Positions 17,560 to 26,463 are shown, counted from the stretch's first letter. The stretch is DNA of 64,000 nt from Ga0077527 sp945862135 (GCA_964203275.1 CAXNMF010000005.1:124001-188000); one strand, 5' to 3'. Program-made: numbers and translations. Notes: generated by a model not told the origin, from the sequence alone.

Positions 17560-19275
17560 ATGAAAACCATCAAGACCGACATTCTTATTCTTGGCTCCGG
17601 CGGCGCCGGCCTGTTTGCTGCGCTGCATGCCCATCAGCACAACCCTGAACTGTCGATCACCGTTGCGGTGAAAGGCCTGCTCGGGAAAAGCGGCTGCACG
17701 CGCATGGTACAGGGCGGCTACAACGTGGCGCTTGCCGAAGGCGATTCCGTCGAGCGTCATTTCATGGACACCATCGAAGGCGGCAAGTGGCTGCCCGACC
17801 AGGATCTGGCGTGGACGCTGGTTGAAACCGCGGTCGAGCGTATTCATGAGCTGGAAAACGAACTCGGCTGTTTCTTCGACCGCAATCCCGACGGCACGAT
17901 CCACCAGAAGGCTTTTGCCGGACAGACTTTTGATCGTACCGTGCACAAGGGTGACCTGACCGGCATCGAAATCATCAACCGCCTCGCCGAACAGGTGTGG
18001 GCGCGCGGCATCAACCGGCTGGAAGAACATCGCGCCGTCGAGTTCATCAAGAACAAGGACGGTTCTGCGGTTTCCGGCGTGCTGATGATCGATATGCGCA
18101 GCGGCGAGTTCACCTTCGTGCAGGCGCAGGCGGTGCTGCTGGCCACTGGTGGTGGCCCGACGATGTACAAATACCACACGCCTTCCGGCGACAAGAGTTG
18201 CGACGGCATGGCGATGGCGATGCGCGCGGGGCTGCAACTGCGCGACATGGAGATGGTGCAGTTCCACCCGACCGGACTGATTGCCGGCATGGACACACGC
18301 ATCACCGGTACCATCATTGAGGAAGGCCTGCGCGGCGCCGGCGGTTATCTGCTCAACGGCGACGGCGATCGCTTCATGCACAAATATGATCCGCGTAACG
18401 AGCGTGCGACGCGCGACATCGTCAGCCGCGGCATGTTCGAGGAAATGCGCGCCGGACGCGTGGGCCCGCGCGGAGGCCTCTACATCACCATGCGCCATCT
18501 CGATCCGGTGATGGTGCGCAAGGAATTCAAGGGCATGGTCGAGCGCTGCGCCGACTGCGGTTTTGATCTGGTCGGAGGACTCGCCGACGTGGTGCCGACG
18601 GCGCATTACATGATGGGCGGCGTGGTGTTCAAAACCGACTGCACCACCGATCTGCATGGTTTGTTCGTTGCGGGTGAGGATTCGGGCGGCGTTCATGGCG
18701 CCAACCGCCTCGGTGGCAACGGCGTTGCCAATTCCACGGTGTTCGGTGGTATCGCCGGCGACGTGATGCCTGGCTGGATCAAGGCCAATGGCGAGTTTCG
18801 CGCGCCGGACCAAGAGGCGATTGATGCCGCGGTGGCCCGTTGCCAGGCGCCGTTGTCGCGCAAGGGTGGTGACATGAACGCCATTCGCGAGCAGCTTTAC
18901 AACGTGATGTGGGATGACGTCGGTATAGTCCGCGATGCCGCCTCTTTGGAGCGGGCTGAGGGGCAGCTCGATGATCTTGATGCGCAGCTTGATGCAGTCG
19001 GCATCAACGGTTCAACGCTGGCATTCAATTTGACCTGGCACGACTGGCTCAATTTGAAGAACCTCGTCATGGTGTCGAAGTCGATCCGCTTCGCGGCGAT
19101 GGCCCGTGAGGATTCGCGCGGCGCGCACTTCCGCGCCGACCACCCGGATGTGCGCGATCTTGAGAACTCGCGTTACACCTGTGTCGGCTGGAAGGATGGG
19201 CGTTTCAACATTGAAACGCGGCCGGTCAAATTCACCCGGGTCAAGCCTGGCGAGTCGCTGCTGACAGCAAGCTGA
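17560..19275 (+). CDS. SdhA/FrdA-family flavoprotein without the covalent-FAD histidine
   Basis: 571 residues. The FAD-binding Rossmann motif GSGGAG is at 12-17. Active-site elements of the fumarate reductase/SDH family are present: FHPTGL (H236), EEGLRGAGGYL (254-264), RATRDIVSR (282-290), TAHYMMGG (H349) and GANRLGGN (R383). At the place of the histidine that carries FAD in SdhA (usually S-H-T) this protein has G-C-T (C46), so FAD is probably non-covalent, as in aspartate oxidase and soluble fumarate reductases. It completes a membrane complex with the subunits at 11989-13459, although four genes separate them. A changed flavin potential and substrate are likely. I do not call it succinate dehydrogenase. 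Confidence 0.88.
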   Translation: MKTIKTDILILGSGGAGLFAALHAHQHNPELSITVAVKGLLGKSGCTRMVQGGYNVALAEGDSVERHFMDTIEGGKWLPDQDLAWTLVETAVERIHELENELGCFFDRNPDGTIHQKAFAGQTFDRTVHKGDLTGIEIINRLAEQVWARGINRLEEHRAVEFIKNKDGSAVSGVLMIDMRSGEFTFVQAQAVLLATGGGPTMYKYHTPSGDKSCDGMAMAMRAGLQLRDMEMVQFHPTGLIAGMDTRITGTIIEEGLRGAGGYLLNGDGDRFMHKYDPRNERATRDIVSRGMFEEMRAGRVGPRGGLYITMRHLDPVMVRKEFKGMVERCADCGFDLVGGLADVVPTAHYMMGGVVFKTDCTTDLHGLFVAGEDSGGVHGANRLGGNGVANSTVFGGIAGDVMPGWIKANGEFRAPDQEAIDAAVARCQAPLSRKGGDMNAIREQLYNVMWDDVGIVRDAASLERAEGQLDDLDAQLDAVGINGSTLAFNLTWHDWLNLKNLVMVSKSIRFAAMAREDSRGAHFRADHPDVRDLENSRYTCVGWKDGRFNIETRPVKFTRVKPGESLLTAS

Positions 19276-19375
19276 TTCCGCATCAGCATCTGCTGTTTGA
19301 TTTTTCCGGGCTGGCGGGGGAGACTGCCGGTCCGGTCTTCCCGTACATACATAACATCTGCTTGGAGGAAAAATC

Positions 19376-20359
19376 ATGGATCGCTCCATTTTTCTTGGCA
19401 TCACGCTTGCGACTGCGACTTTCGGCGGCATATTTGCTATGGCCTCAACCGCGGCAGCCCAGGAATTTCCGACGCGCAGCATTCGCATGGTGCTCCCATT
19501 TCCTGCTGGCGGCGGCAGTGATCTGGTGGCGCGCATCATTGCGCAGAAATTGGCGCGCGAGCTGGGGCAGCAGGTGGTTGTCGACAACCGTGCCGGCGCC
19601 AGCGGCAACATCGCGGCAGACATCGTCGCCAAGGCGCCGGGCGACGGCTATACGGTGTTTTTTGCAAATTCCTCGATAACGATCAGCCCCGCGATCTACA
19701 AAAAACTGAGCTTTGACCCGGTCAGGGACTTTGCCCCGATATCGATGGCATCCTCTTATCCTTTTGCTCTGGTTGCGCATCCCGCGCTGCCGGTAAAAAG
19801 CGTCAAGGATCTGGTGGCGCTTGCCAAGGGCAAGCCGAACTCGCTCGATTATTCTTCGGCCGGCACCGGCACCATGTCACACATGGCAATGGAAATGCTC
19901 CGGGTCAAAACCGGTACCCGCATCACCCACCTTCCGTACAAGGGCGCAGCACCGGCAACGGTCGCGCTGCTCACCGGCGAATCCCAGGCGGCCTTTGTGG
20001 TGATGCCGGTGGCCGCGCCGCATATCCGCAACAACCGCCTGCGTGGTCTCGCTGTCGCCGACAAGGTGCGGTCGAAGGTTGTTCCGGAAGTGCCGACCAT
20101 GGAAGAAGCCGGCGTCCAAGGTCATCTTGCCGTTCAGTGGAACGGTCTGTTTGTGCCGGTGAAAACGCCGCAGGCGGTGCAGGACAGGCTGTACAAGGAA
20201 TGGGTTGCCTCGGTGAAGTCGCCAGAAGTGGTGCAGCGCATCCGCGCCGAGGGCGCGGAACCCAGCGGCAACACACCGGCGGAATTTGCGGCGTTTTTCA
20301 AGGCCGAGACTGCGAAGTGGGCGGATGTGGCGAAGCAATCCGGCACCAAGGTCGACTGA
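19376..20359 (+). CDS. Bug/TctC-family periplasmic solute-binding protein
   Basis: 327 residues with signal peptide ending AAA-QEFP (about 24). IRMVLPFPAGGGSDLVAR, DNRAGASGNIAADIVAK and ITHLPYKGAAPATVALLTG are family signatures. A strong CTTGGAGGAA ribosome site precedes the ATG. It is the second Bug protein of the cluster and differs clearly from the one at 15002, so the two may bind different compounds or stereoisomers. No permease subunits are adjacent. Confidence 0.93.
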   Translation: MDRSIFLGITLATATFGGIFAMASTAAAQEFPTRSIRMVLPFPAGGGSDLVARIIAQKLARELGQQVVVDNRAGASGNIAADIVAKAPGDGYTVFFANSSITISPAIYKKLSFDPVRDFAPISMASSYPFALVAHPALPVKSVKDLVALAKGKPNSLDYSSAGTGTMSHMAMEMLRVKTGTRITHLPYKGAAPATVALLTGESQAAFVVMPVAAPHIRNNRLRGLAVADKVRSKVVPEVPTMEEAGVQGHLAVQWNGLFVPVKTPQAVQDRLYKEWVASVKSPEVVQRIRAEGAEPSGNTPAEFAAFFKAETAKWADVAKQSGTKVD

Positions 20360-20363
20360 TCTC

Positions 20364-21377
20364 ATGCTAGTACTAGCGATTGCCGAATTGACCGAACTTG
20401 CCGCGCGGGCGCTGAAGCGTGCGGGCGCGTCGAAATCCATGGCTGAGGCGACCGCACAGGCCTTGGTTGCAGCCGAAGCGGAGGGACTGTCAGGCCACGG
20501 CCTGTCGCGCGTTGCGCTCTATGCCCAGCATCTGCGCGAAGGCCGTGCCGATGGCAAAGCCAAACCCAAAGTCATTCGCAAGAACGGCGCTACCTGCCTG
20601 ATCGACGCCGGCGGTGGGCTGGCGTTTCCTGCAGCGGCCCTTGCGGTCAATGAAGCGATCAAACGCGCCAAAAAATACGGTGTCGCTTTTGTCGGCATCA
20701 CCAACAGCCATCATTTTGGCGCCGCGGCGTATCACCTCGCCGCGATTGCCGATGCCGGGATGACCGGTATTGCGCTGACCAACTCCCCGTCGGCGATCAA
20801 TGCCTGGGGCGGCAGCAAGGCCTTTTTCGGCACCAATCCGATCGCGGCGATTTTTCCGCGCAAGAATGCACAGCCGATTGTTGTTGATCTGTCGCTGACC
20901 GAAGTGACGCGCGGCAAGATCATGCTCTATGCCAAGGAAAACAAGCCGATTCCGCTGGGCTGGGCAGTCGATCGCGATGGCAATCCGACGACCAGCGCGC
21001 AGGCTGCACTGACCGGCAGTCTGACGGCGATCGGCGGCGTCAAAGGCACCGCATTGGCGTTGATGGTCGAGGCGTTATGTGTTGCGCTCACTGGCGCTGC
21101 TTTGAGCTGCGAAAACGATTCGTACTTCGAACCCGGCAACAAGCCGCGCATCGGCCACGCGCTGATCGTCATCAATCCCGATGCGCTGGCCGGAGCCGAT
21201 GTTTATTTCTCGCGCATCGAGGACATGGTTGGGCACATGCTCGGCGATGCCGGCGTACGTTTGCCGGGCGCAAGGCGCCATCAGGCGGTGGCGAAGGCGC
21301 AGGCCGAAGGCATCAGCCTGGCGGATACGTTGCATCAGGAGTTGCTGAAACTCGCCGGGCGCAGCCGCAAGAATTGA
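20364..21377 (+). CDS. Ldh2/MDG-family NAD(P)-dependent 2-hydroxyacid dehydrogenase (malate/sulfolactate type)
   Basis: 338 residues. The family motif NSHHFGAAAYHLAAI (about 112-126) carries the catalytic histidine, and GHGLSRV, GTNPIAAIFPRK and GGVKGTALALMVEAL are typical. Members oxidise malate, lactate, ureidoglycolate or (R)-sulfolactate (ComC). It lies 4 bp after the Bug gene and closes the catabolic run. With a SuyAB-like lyase in the same cluster, a ComC-like role (interconverting hydroxy- and oxo-acid, perhaps to invert a stereocentre) is attractive, but sequence alone does not separate the malate and sulfolactate enzymes. Confidence 0.82.
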   Translation: MLVLAIAELTELAARALKRAGASKSMAEATAQALVAAEAEGLSGHGLSRVALYAQHLREGRADGKAKPKVIRKNGATCLIDAGGGLAFPAAALAVNEAIKRAKKYGVAFVGITNSHHFGAAAYHLAAIADAGMTGIALTNSPSAINAWGGSKAFFGTNPIAAIFPRKNAQPIVVDLSLTEVTRGKIMLYAKENKPIPLGWAVDRDGNPTTSAQAALTGSLTAIGGVKGTALALMVEALCVALTGAALSCENDSYFEPGNKPRIGHALIVINPDALAGADVYFSRIEDMVGHMLGDAGVRLPGARRHQAVAKAQAEGISLADTLHQELLKLAGRSRKN

Positions 21378-21397
21378 TATAAGTAATTGTTTTTAAA
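21378..21397 (+). promoter_or_regulatory. AT-rich motif, copy 3
   Basis: Reads TATAAGTA followed by ATTGTTTTTAAA, the best match to the shared consensus. It starts immediately after the dehydrogenase stop and lies about 80 bp before recQ. A GCGGCCG/CGGCCGC inverted repeat (21413-21435) without a T-tract follows and could terminate the catabolic transcript. Confidence 0.5.
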
Positions 21398-21474
21398 TAT
21401 TAATTTATGGTTGCGGCCGTCCGTTCCGCGGCCGCGACAACGCCTGTCCGCCTGCTGCGTTGTTCAGGATCATC

Positions 21475-23280
21475 ATGAACACCACGACTGATCCGCGTCC
21501 ATTGCAGCTGTTACGCACGGTATTCGGTCATCCAGCATTCCGCGGCGCGCAGGAGGACATCGTCACGCACGTTGCCGGCGGTGGTGATGCGCTGGTACTG
21601 ATGCCCACCGGCGGCGGCAAATCCCTGTGTTACCAGTTGCCGGCGTTGTTGCGCGACGGCACCGCACTGGTGGTGTCACCGCTTATTGCGCTGATGCAGG
21701 ATCAGGTCGCCGCGCTGAAGCAGCTCGGTGTGCGCGCCGCATTCCTCAACTCGACGCTCGATGGTCGTGAAGTCAACGCCTGCGAAAAGGCGCTGCGCAA
21801 CGGTGAACTCGACCTGCTGTATGTCGCGCCGGAACGACTGATGATGCCGCGCATGCTGGATTGCCTCGCAGAATCTAGGATTGCGCTGTTCGCGATTGAT
21901 GAAGCGCATTGTGTGTCGCAATGGGGTCATGATTTCCGGCCGGAGTATTTGCAACTGTCGGTGCTGCATGAGCGGTTTCCGCAGGTCCCGCGCATTGCGC
22001 TGACTGCGACGGCCGATCCGCAGACCCGCGAAGAAATCATCCGCCGTCTGGCCCTGGATGAAGCCCGAGTATTCATTTCCAGCTTCGACAGGCCGAACAT
22101 CCGCTATACCATCGTTGACAAGCAGGATGCGCGCAACCAGCTGCTGCGCTTTATCCGCGAAGATCATCCAGGCGAGGCCGGTATCGTCTATTGCCTGTCG
22201 CGAAAAAAGGTCGATGAGACGTCGGCGTGGCTGGTCAGTCACGGCGTACGCGCGCTGCCGTACCACGCCGGCATGGATCCCCAATCACGCGCGGATCATC
22301 AAAGTCGTTTCCAGCGCGAAGAGGGTGTGGTGGTGGTCGCGACGATTGCCTTCGGCATGGGCATCGACAAACCCGACGTACGTTTTGTTGCACATCTCGA
22401 TCTGCCGAAAAGCATTGAAGGGTATTACCAGGAAACCGGCCGCGCAGGGCGTGACGGCGCGCCCGCTGATGCGTGGATGGCGTACGGCTTGGGCGACGTT
22501 GTGCAGCAGCGGCGCATGATCGACCAGTCTGAGGGCAGCGAGGAGTACCGTCGGGTGCTGGTGGTCAAGCTGGACGCGCTTCTCGGACTGTGTGAGACCG
22601 CCGGTTGCCGGCGGGTGCGCCTGCTTGATTACTTTGGCGAGGACAGCGCGCCCTGCAGTAATTGCGACACTTGCCTTGAGCCGCCACAAACCTGGGACGC
22701 CTCCGTAGCTGCGCGCAAGGCGTTGTCATGCATTTATCGCACTGGTCAGCGTTTCGGCGCAGTGCATCTGATTGATGTGCTGCGCGGGCGCTCGACAGAG
22801 CGTACCGCGCAATGGGGCCATGAGCAGCTCAACGTCTTCGGCATCGGCGCTGATCTTGATGAGCCTTCATGGCGCAATGTCTTCCGCCAATTAGTGGCGC
22901 TGGGTTATGCCGAGCCTGATCACGACGCGTTCGGTGCCCTGAAACTGACCGAGGCCAGCCGTCCGGTGCTGAAGGGCGAGCAGTCCGTGGAGATGCGCCA
23001 GCTGCAGCCGCGCAAAGGGAAGGTGAGCAAGGCACGCCGTGATGCTACTGCGGGTTTGTCGACAGCCGATGCCGGCTTATTGGAGCAACTCAAGGTCTGG
23101 CGGCTTGAACAGGCCCGTGAACAGTCGGTACCGGCCTACGTGATTCTCCACGACCGCACCCTGGCGGAAATCGCGGCATTGCGCCCCCGGGATATGGATG
23201 AGCTGGCGACCATCAGCGGCATTGGTGCCAAAAAACTTGAACGGTACGGAGCCGCATTGCTGACGCTGGTCGAGGCATGA
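21475..23280 (+). CDS. recQ: ATP-dependent DNA helicase RecQ
   Basis: 601 residues from the ATG at 21475; an upstream TTG at 21460 is less likely. Helicase motif I TGGGKSLCYQLP (about 47-58), motif II IDEAHCVSQWGHDFRPEY, motif V/VI ATIAFGMGIDKPDVRFV and ETGRAGRDG are intact. A zinc site follows (CETAGCRR...CSNCDTC), then the RQC winged helix, then a C-terminal HRDC domain from about residue 530 (VPAYVILHDRTLAEIAALRP). It unwinds DNA 3'-5' in RecF-pathway repair. Length and domain order are those of full bacterial RecQ. Confidence 0.97.
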   Translation: MNTTTDPRPLQLLRTVFGHPAFRGAQEDIVTHVAGGGDALVLMPTGGGKSLCYQLPALLRDGTALVVSPLIALMQDQVAALKQLGVRAAFLNSTLDGREVNACEKALRNGELDLLYVAPERLMMPRMLDCLAESRIALFAIDEAHCVSQWGHDFRPEYLQLSVLHERFPQVPRIALTATADPQTREEIIRRLALDEARVFISSFDRPNIRYTIVDKQDARNQLLRFIREDHPGEAGIVYCLSRKKVDETSAWLVSHGVRALPYHAGMDPQSRADHQSRFQREEGVVVVATIAFGMGIDKPDVRFVAHLDLPKSIEGYYQETGRAGRDGAPADAWMAYGLGDVVQQRRMIDQSEGSEEYRRVLVVKLDALLGLCETAGCRRVRLLDYFGEDSAPCSNCDTCLEPPQTWDASVAARKALSCIYRTGQRFGAVHLIDVLRGRSTERTAQWGHEQLNVFGIGADLDEPSWRNVFRQLVALGYAEPDHDAFGALKLTEASRPVLKGEQSVEMRQLQPRKGKVSKARRDATAGLSTADAGLLEQLKVWRLEQAREQSVPAYVILHDRTLAEIAALRPRDMDELATISGIGAKKLERYGAALLTLVEA

Positions 23281-23304
23281 CGTTAGTGATGGTCTGATTC
23301 GACG

Positions 23305-23319
23305 TGGTGCGTCGCACCA
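23305..23319. promoter_or_regulatory. 15-bp perfect palindrome upstream of the MBL hydrolase gene
   Basis: TGGTGCG-T-CGCACCA is a 7+1+7 inverted repeat, 25 bp after recQ and about 100 bp before the metallo-hydrolase start. The one-base loop makes a stable RNA hairpin unlikely, so a protein-binding site is the better reading. Low certainty. Confidence 0.3.
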
Positions 23320-23421
23320 AAGTGCTGAGCAGTCGATTTCCAAGTGAGTATTGGCATTTGTTGCGGTCGCACGGTAACGTATGCACCGTCATTGTGAGAA
23401 CGCGGTCCAAAAGGGGGAGTC

Positions 23422-24453
23422 ATGAAAATTGCCGTTGCAGCTTGTGCGCTGGTGACGTTGGTGCTGGGCAGTGCGCCGGTGCTGGCGCAGAACGTGAAAA
23501 TAACGCCCATCGGTTCGCATCCCGGAGAGCTCTGCGCGAATGATCGCGCAATTGTTTTCGAAGATCCTACCGGTGTCCGCTTTCTTTACGACCCCGCGCA
23601 CAACGTGACTGGCGGTGATGATCCGCGGCTGGGCACGATTCATCTGGTGCTGCTTTCACACATGCACGGCGATCATGTCGGCGACCAGAAGTTGAGAGAG
23701 CCGGGTGCGGGAAGCTGCGCCAACTCGGCAAGGATGCCGGCGCCCCATTCGACAACTGCGGAAGTTGCGGCAGCTAAGAATGCCGGGCTGGTGATGACCC
23801 GCGCCATGAGCGGATTCGTCGGCAAAAAGATCCAGATGATCCACAGCGGCAAGCCGATCGGTTTCTGTCCGCAAACCGGTGGCGCCACGACCGTGCCGGT
23901 TGCCACGGTATGTGCCTCCCAGACAGATCTTGGCGGTGTTTTTGTTGCAAAAACGGCTGATGCGTCAAAGGGCGTGGAGATCTCGATCATTTATGCCTCG
24001 CACGTCAACAACGCGCCGCCCGCGTTGCTGTCGGAGGCGCAGCGCGCCTTGATGAAGGCTGACGGTTCGATTGTCGAATATGGTCCTGCGACAGGATTCG
24101 TCGTCAAGTTCACCAATGGTCTGACGGCCTACCTCACGGGGGATACCGGCATTCATTCCGAGATGAAAACGGTCGTGAAGGAGTTTCACAAAGCCAACCT
24201 GACCGTGCTTAATCTCGGGCCGAATCCAGGCATTTTCTATTCTGGCGGGCACGCCATCAACGAGCTGATCCAGCCCGCTTCGGTGATACTCACGCATCCG
24301 AACGAGCCGGTTACCGAGGGTGGGGCACTCCGGCCTGCTTCGCGTACGGCGGCGTTCATCAAGATGCTCAAACCGCCTTCTCACCTGGCCATCAGCGGCC
24401 GTACGATGGAGTTCGATGGCCAGGGCAAATGCGTATCGGGTTGCAGCCCCTGA
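23422..24453 (+). CDS. Secreted metallo-beta-lactamase-fold hydrolase
   Basis: 343 residues with a signal peptide ending VLA-QNVK at about 22. The zinc motif is HMHGDHVGD (about 77-85). Later metal ligands are likely YASHVNN (about 190), LTGDTGIHSE (about 238) and LTHPNEP (about 292). It belongs to the broad MBL family containing lactonases, UlaG-like and other hydrolases. An AAGGGGGAG ribosome site supports the start. It stands as a single gene, convergent with the DUF1330 gene. The substrate cannot be told from sequence. Confidence 0.85.
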   Translation: MKIAVAACALVTLVLGSAPVLAQNVKITPIGSHPGELCANDRAIVFEDPTGVRFLYDPAHNVTGGDDPRLGTIHLVLLSHMHGDHVGDQKLREPGAGSCANSARMPAPHSTTAEVAAAKNAGLVMTRAMSGFVGKKIQMIHSGKPIGFCPQTGGATTVPVATVCASQTDLGGVFVAKTADASKGVEISIIYASHVNNAPPALLSEAQRALMKADGSIVEYGPATGFVVKFTNGLTAYLTGDTGIHSEMKTVVKEFHKANLTVLNLGPNPGIFYSGGHAINELIQPASVILTHPNEPVTEGGALRPASRTAAFIKMLKPPSHLAISGRTMEFDGQGKCVSGCSP

Positions 24454-24485
24454 GCAGTTGAAGTGAAATCGTCGGGGCCGCGCCG

Positions 24486-24782
24486 TCAGGCGATGCCTTC
24501 GACGATGCGCAGGTCGCGCTCGACGGCGCCGCCTTCAAGTTCCTTCAACGCCGCCTGATAGGCCGGTGTGTCATGCGCGGCCAGTGCCAGCGCAAGGTTG
24601 TCGAATTCGATGACCACGACGCGTTGCTGGATACCGGCCTCGTACACCCGGGCAGCCATGCCACGAACCAGAAAACGGCCGCCGCTGGCCTGCACTGCAG
24701 ACGGTGCGACGGCTGCATAACGGGCAAAGGCATCCGGTTTGTGGATCGCACGGTAGCTGACGACCCAATAGGCTTTGGCCAT
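24486..24782 (-). CDS. DUF1330 (dimeric alpha-beta barrel) protein
   Basis: 98 residues from the ATG at 24782, which follows CCTGAGGGGAAC. AKAYWVVSYRAIHKPDAFARY and the central GGRFLVRG plus RVVVIEFDN are characteristic of DUF1330, a ferredoxin-like dimeric fold related to antibiotic monooxygenase and EthD proteins. The molecular role of the family is unknown. An in-frame upstream ATG (24815) lacks a ribosome site. Confidence 0.85.
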   Translation of the reverse strand: MAKAYWVVSYRAIHKPDAFARYAAVAPSAVQASGGRFLVRGMAARVYEAGIQQRVVVIEFDNLALALAAHDTPAYQAALKELEGGAVERDLRIVEGIA

Positions 24783-24994
24783 TTTGTTCCCCTCAGGTTT
24801 TGTGTTCTTCAGCAATGATACGCCGGCTGTTTTAATCGGGGGATCAGCCAGGTCGGGAGGGCGAACGCCGTTACCATAATCCGGAATGTCCGCTGAAGGG
24901 CATGCCGGCTGAGTGTATGTTGCTGTTACAGCATTGGCATCTGCTTAATAATAACTTCTTGCGCTGATGCCGCTATTCCAGGAGGAGCTCAAGC

Positions 24995-25891
24995 ATGGCT
25001 ATCACCATAGTTCCCGTGACGCCGGATTTTGTGGCCGAGGTCGGCGATGTCAATTTGTCGAAGTCGCTGTCCAGCGAGGATTTTGAAGCGATCAAACAGG
25101 CGTTCTGGAAATACGCCGTCCTGGTATTTCCGCAGCAAAAGCTGACGCAGGAAGAGCAACTGGCCTTCGCCGCGTTGTTCGGACCCATTGAGAACGAGCG
25201 TACGCTGGATCCCAAAGCCACGCCGTCGCGGTTCAGTGGCGCTTTTTCCGATATTTCCAATCTGTCTGCCGATGGCAAGATCTGGGGCGAAACCAGTCGT
25301 CAGCGCATGTATAAGGCCGGAAACCGGCTATGGCATACCGACAGTTCGTTCAAGCGCCTGCCCAGCATTTGCTCGCTGCTGTATTCGGAGACGGTTGCGC
25401 CCATCGGCGGCCACACCGAATTTGCCGACCAGCGTGCGGCTTACGATGCTTTGCCTGCTGCAACCAAACAAAAGCTGCAGGGCCTGGTGGTCGAGCACTG
25501 GATTGCCACCTCGCGCCGGCGCAACGGTTTCATGGAATTCACCGAAGAGGAGCAGCGGCGGCTGCCACCAGTACCGCAGATGCTGGTGCGCACGATTCCC
25601 CAGAATAAAAGGAAATCACTGTTTGTCGCCTCCCACGCGGGTCGCATCTGGGGCATGCCCGATATCGAGGGACGTGCTCTGATTGATGAGCTCATCGCAC
25701 ATGTCACGCGGCGCCAGTTTGTCTACACCCATCGCTGGCGGCCGCAGGAACTGGTGATGTGGGACAACCGCTGCACCATGCACCGCGGCACCGAGTTCGA
25801 TGATTTACGCTGGGTCCGCGACATGCGTCGCGTTACCGTCAGTGACGTAGCGAATAGTTGTGAGCAGGAAGGGGTGGCAATGCCTGCCTGA
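24995..25891 (+). CDS. TauD/TfdA-family Fe(II)/2-oxoglutarate dioxygenase
   Basis: 298 residues. The metal triad is visible as HTD in LWHTDSSFK (about 113-119) and the distal His in TMHRGTEFDD (about 262); the 2-oxoglutarate-binding Arg is in DMRRVTV (about 280). Family members hydroxylate taurine, 2,4-D, alkyl sulfates or similar acids, releasing the side group. The sequence looks nearer to TfdA-like than taurine enzymes. An AGGAGG ribosome site precedes the ATG. It is a single gene in a 180-bp promoter gap on the left and a convergent terminator on the right. Confidence 0.9.
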   Translation: MAITIVPVTPDFVAEVGDVNLSKSLSSEDFEAIKQAFWKYAVLVFPQQKLTQEEQLAFAALFGPIENERTLDPKATPSRFSGAFSDISNLSADGKIWGETSRQRMYKAGNRLWHTDSSFKRLPSICSLLYSETVAPIGGHTEFADQRAAYDALPAATKQKLQGLVVEHWIATSRRRNGFMEFTEEEQRRLPPVPQMLVRTIPQNKRKSLFVASHAGRIWGMPDIEGRALIDELIAHVTRRQFVYTHRWRPQELVMWDNRCTMHRGTEFDDLRWVRDMRRVTVSDVANSCEQEGVAMPA

Positions 25892-25907
25892 CTGGCATGC
25901 GCGGGCA

Positions 25908-25930
25908 AAAAAATCCCCGCCGTAGCGGGG
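25908..25930 (-). terminator. Intrinsic terminator of the OmpA-like gene
   Basis: On the minus strand CCCCGC, loop TACG, GCGGGG is followed by A and seven T residues. It lies about 30 bp beyond the stop at 25960. The hairpin core 25915-25930 is identical to that of the terminator at 47255-47270. Confidence 0.85.
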
Positions 25931-25959
25931 GGAAGCTCTCCTCGCTTTGGTCGTCGCTC

Positions 25960-26463
25960 TTAGTCGACGCAGAATTTGGTAACGGCGACCGGTTCTTTCG
26001 CGTCCTTGCCTTCCCAGAACATCAGTTTGGGATTCAGGCCTTTTTGGGTGAGGTAGGCCTGCACATTGCGGGCACGTTCTTCGTCGAGATTGGTTTTTCC
26101 GTCCTCGACTTCCGTGCGATCAGAATGACCAGTGATGATGATTGAATTGACGGCGGTCGGGCGAGGATCTTTTTTGTTGCCTGTGTTGATCAGGTTGATG
26201 ACTTTGTCAAATTCAGCCTTGCCGCCGTCTTTGAGCGTGGCGTTGCCGTAGTCAAACGCGGAATCACCTTGGGCCAGAGCTTTATAGAGCACGTTGTCTC
26301 GGCCAGGTTTGGCACCGGGTTTGGCCGGCGGTTTGACCTTGCTTCCGGTAATTTCTACGGCGACACGACGGTTCGGTTGCAGGCAACTGACCAGTTCCGG
26401 GCTGGCGGCACAACCAGTAAGCAGCGCCGCGAGCGTAACGGCGCCAAGATGCAATGCTTTCAT
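25960..26463 (-). CDS. OmpA-domain lipoprotein
   Basis: 167 residues. Lipobox LLTGC at about 15-19 marks an outer-membrane lipoprotein. The C-terminal OmpA/MotB peptidoglycan-binding domain contains IIITGHSDRTEVEDG and LDEERARNVQAYLTQKGL (about 110-145). A Pro/Lys-rich linker lies between them (about 43-55). It probably tethers the outer membrane to peptidoglycan. A GAGGAGG site precedes the ATG. Confidence 0.88.
   Translation of the reverse strand: MKALHLGAVTLAALLTGCAASPELVSCLQPNRRVAVEITGSKVKPPAKPGAKPGRDNVLYKALAQGDSAFDYGNATLKDGGKAEFDKVINLINTGNKKDPRPTAVNSIIITGHSDRTEVEDGKTNLDEERARNVQAYLTQKGLNPKLMFWEGKDAKEPVAVTKFCVD

Noticed and set aside
17287..18813. 508-codon minus-strand frame opposite the SdhA-like gene
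   Set aside because: It is antisense to a flavoprotein with intact FAD and active-site motifs; its composition is typical of a reverse shadow.
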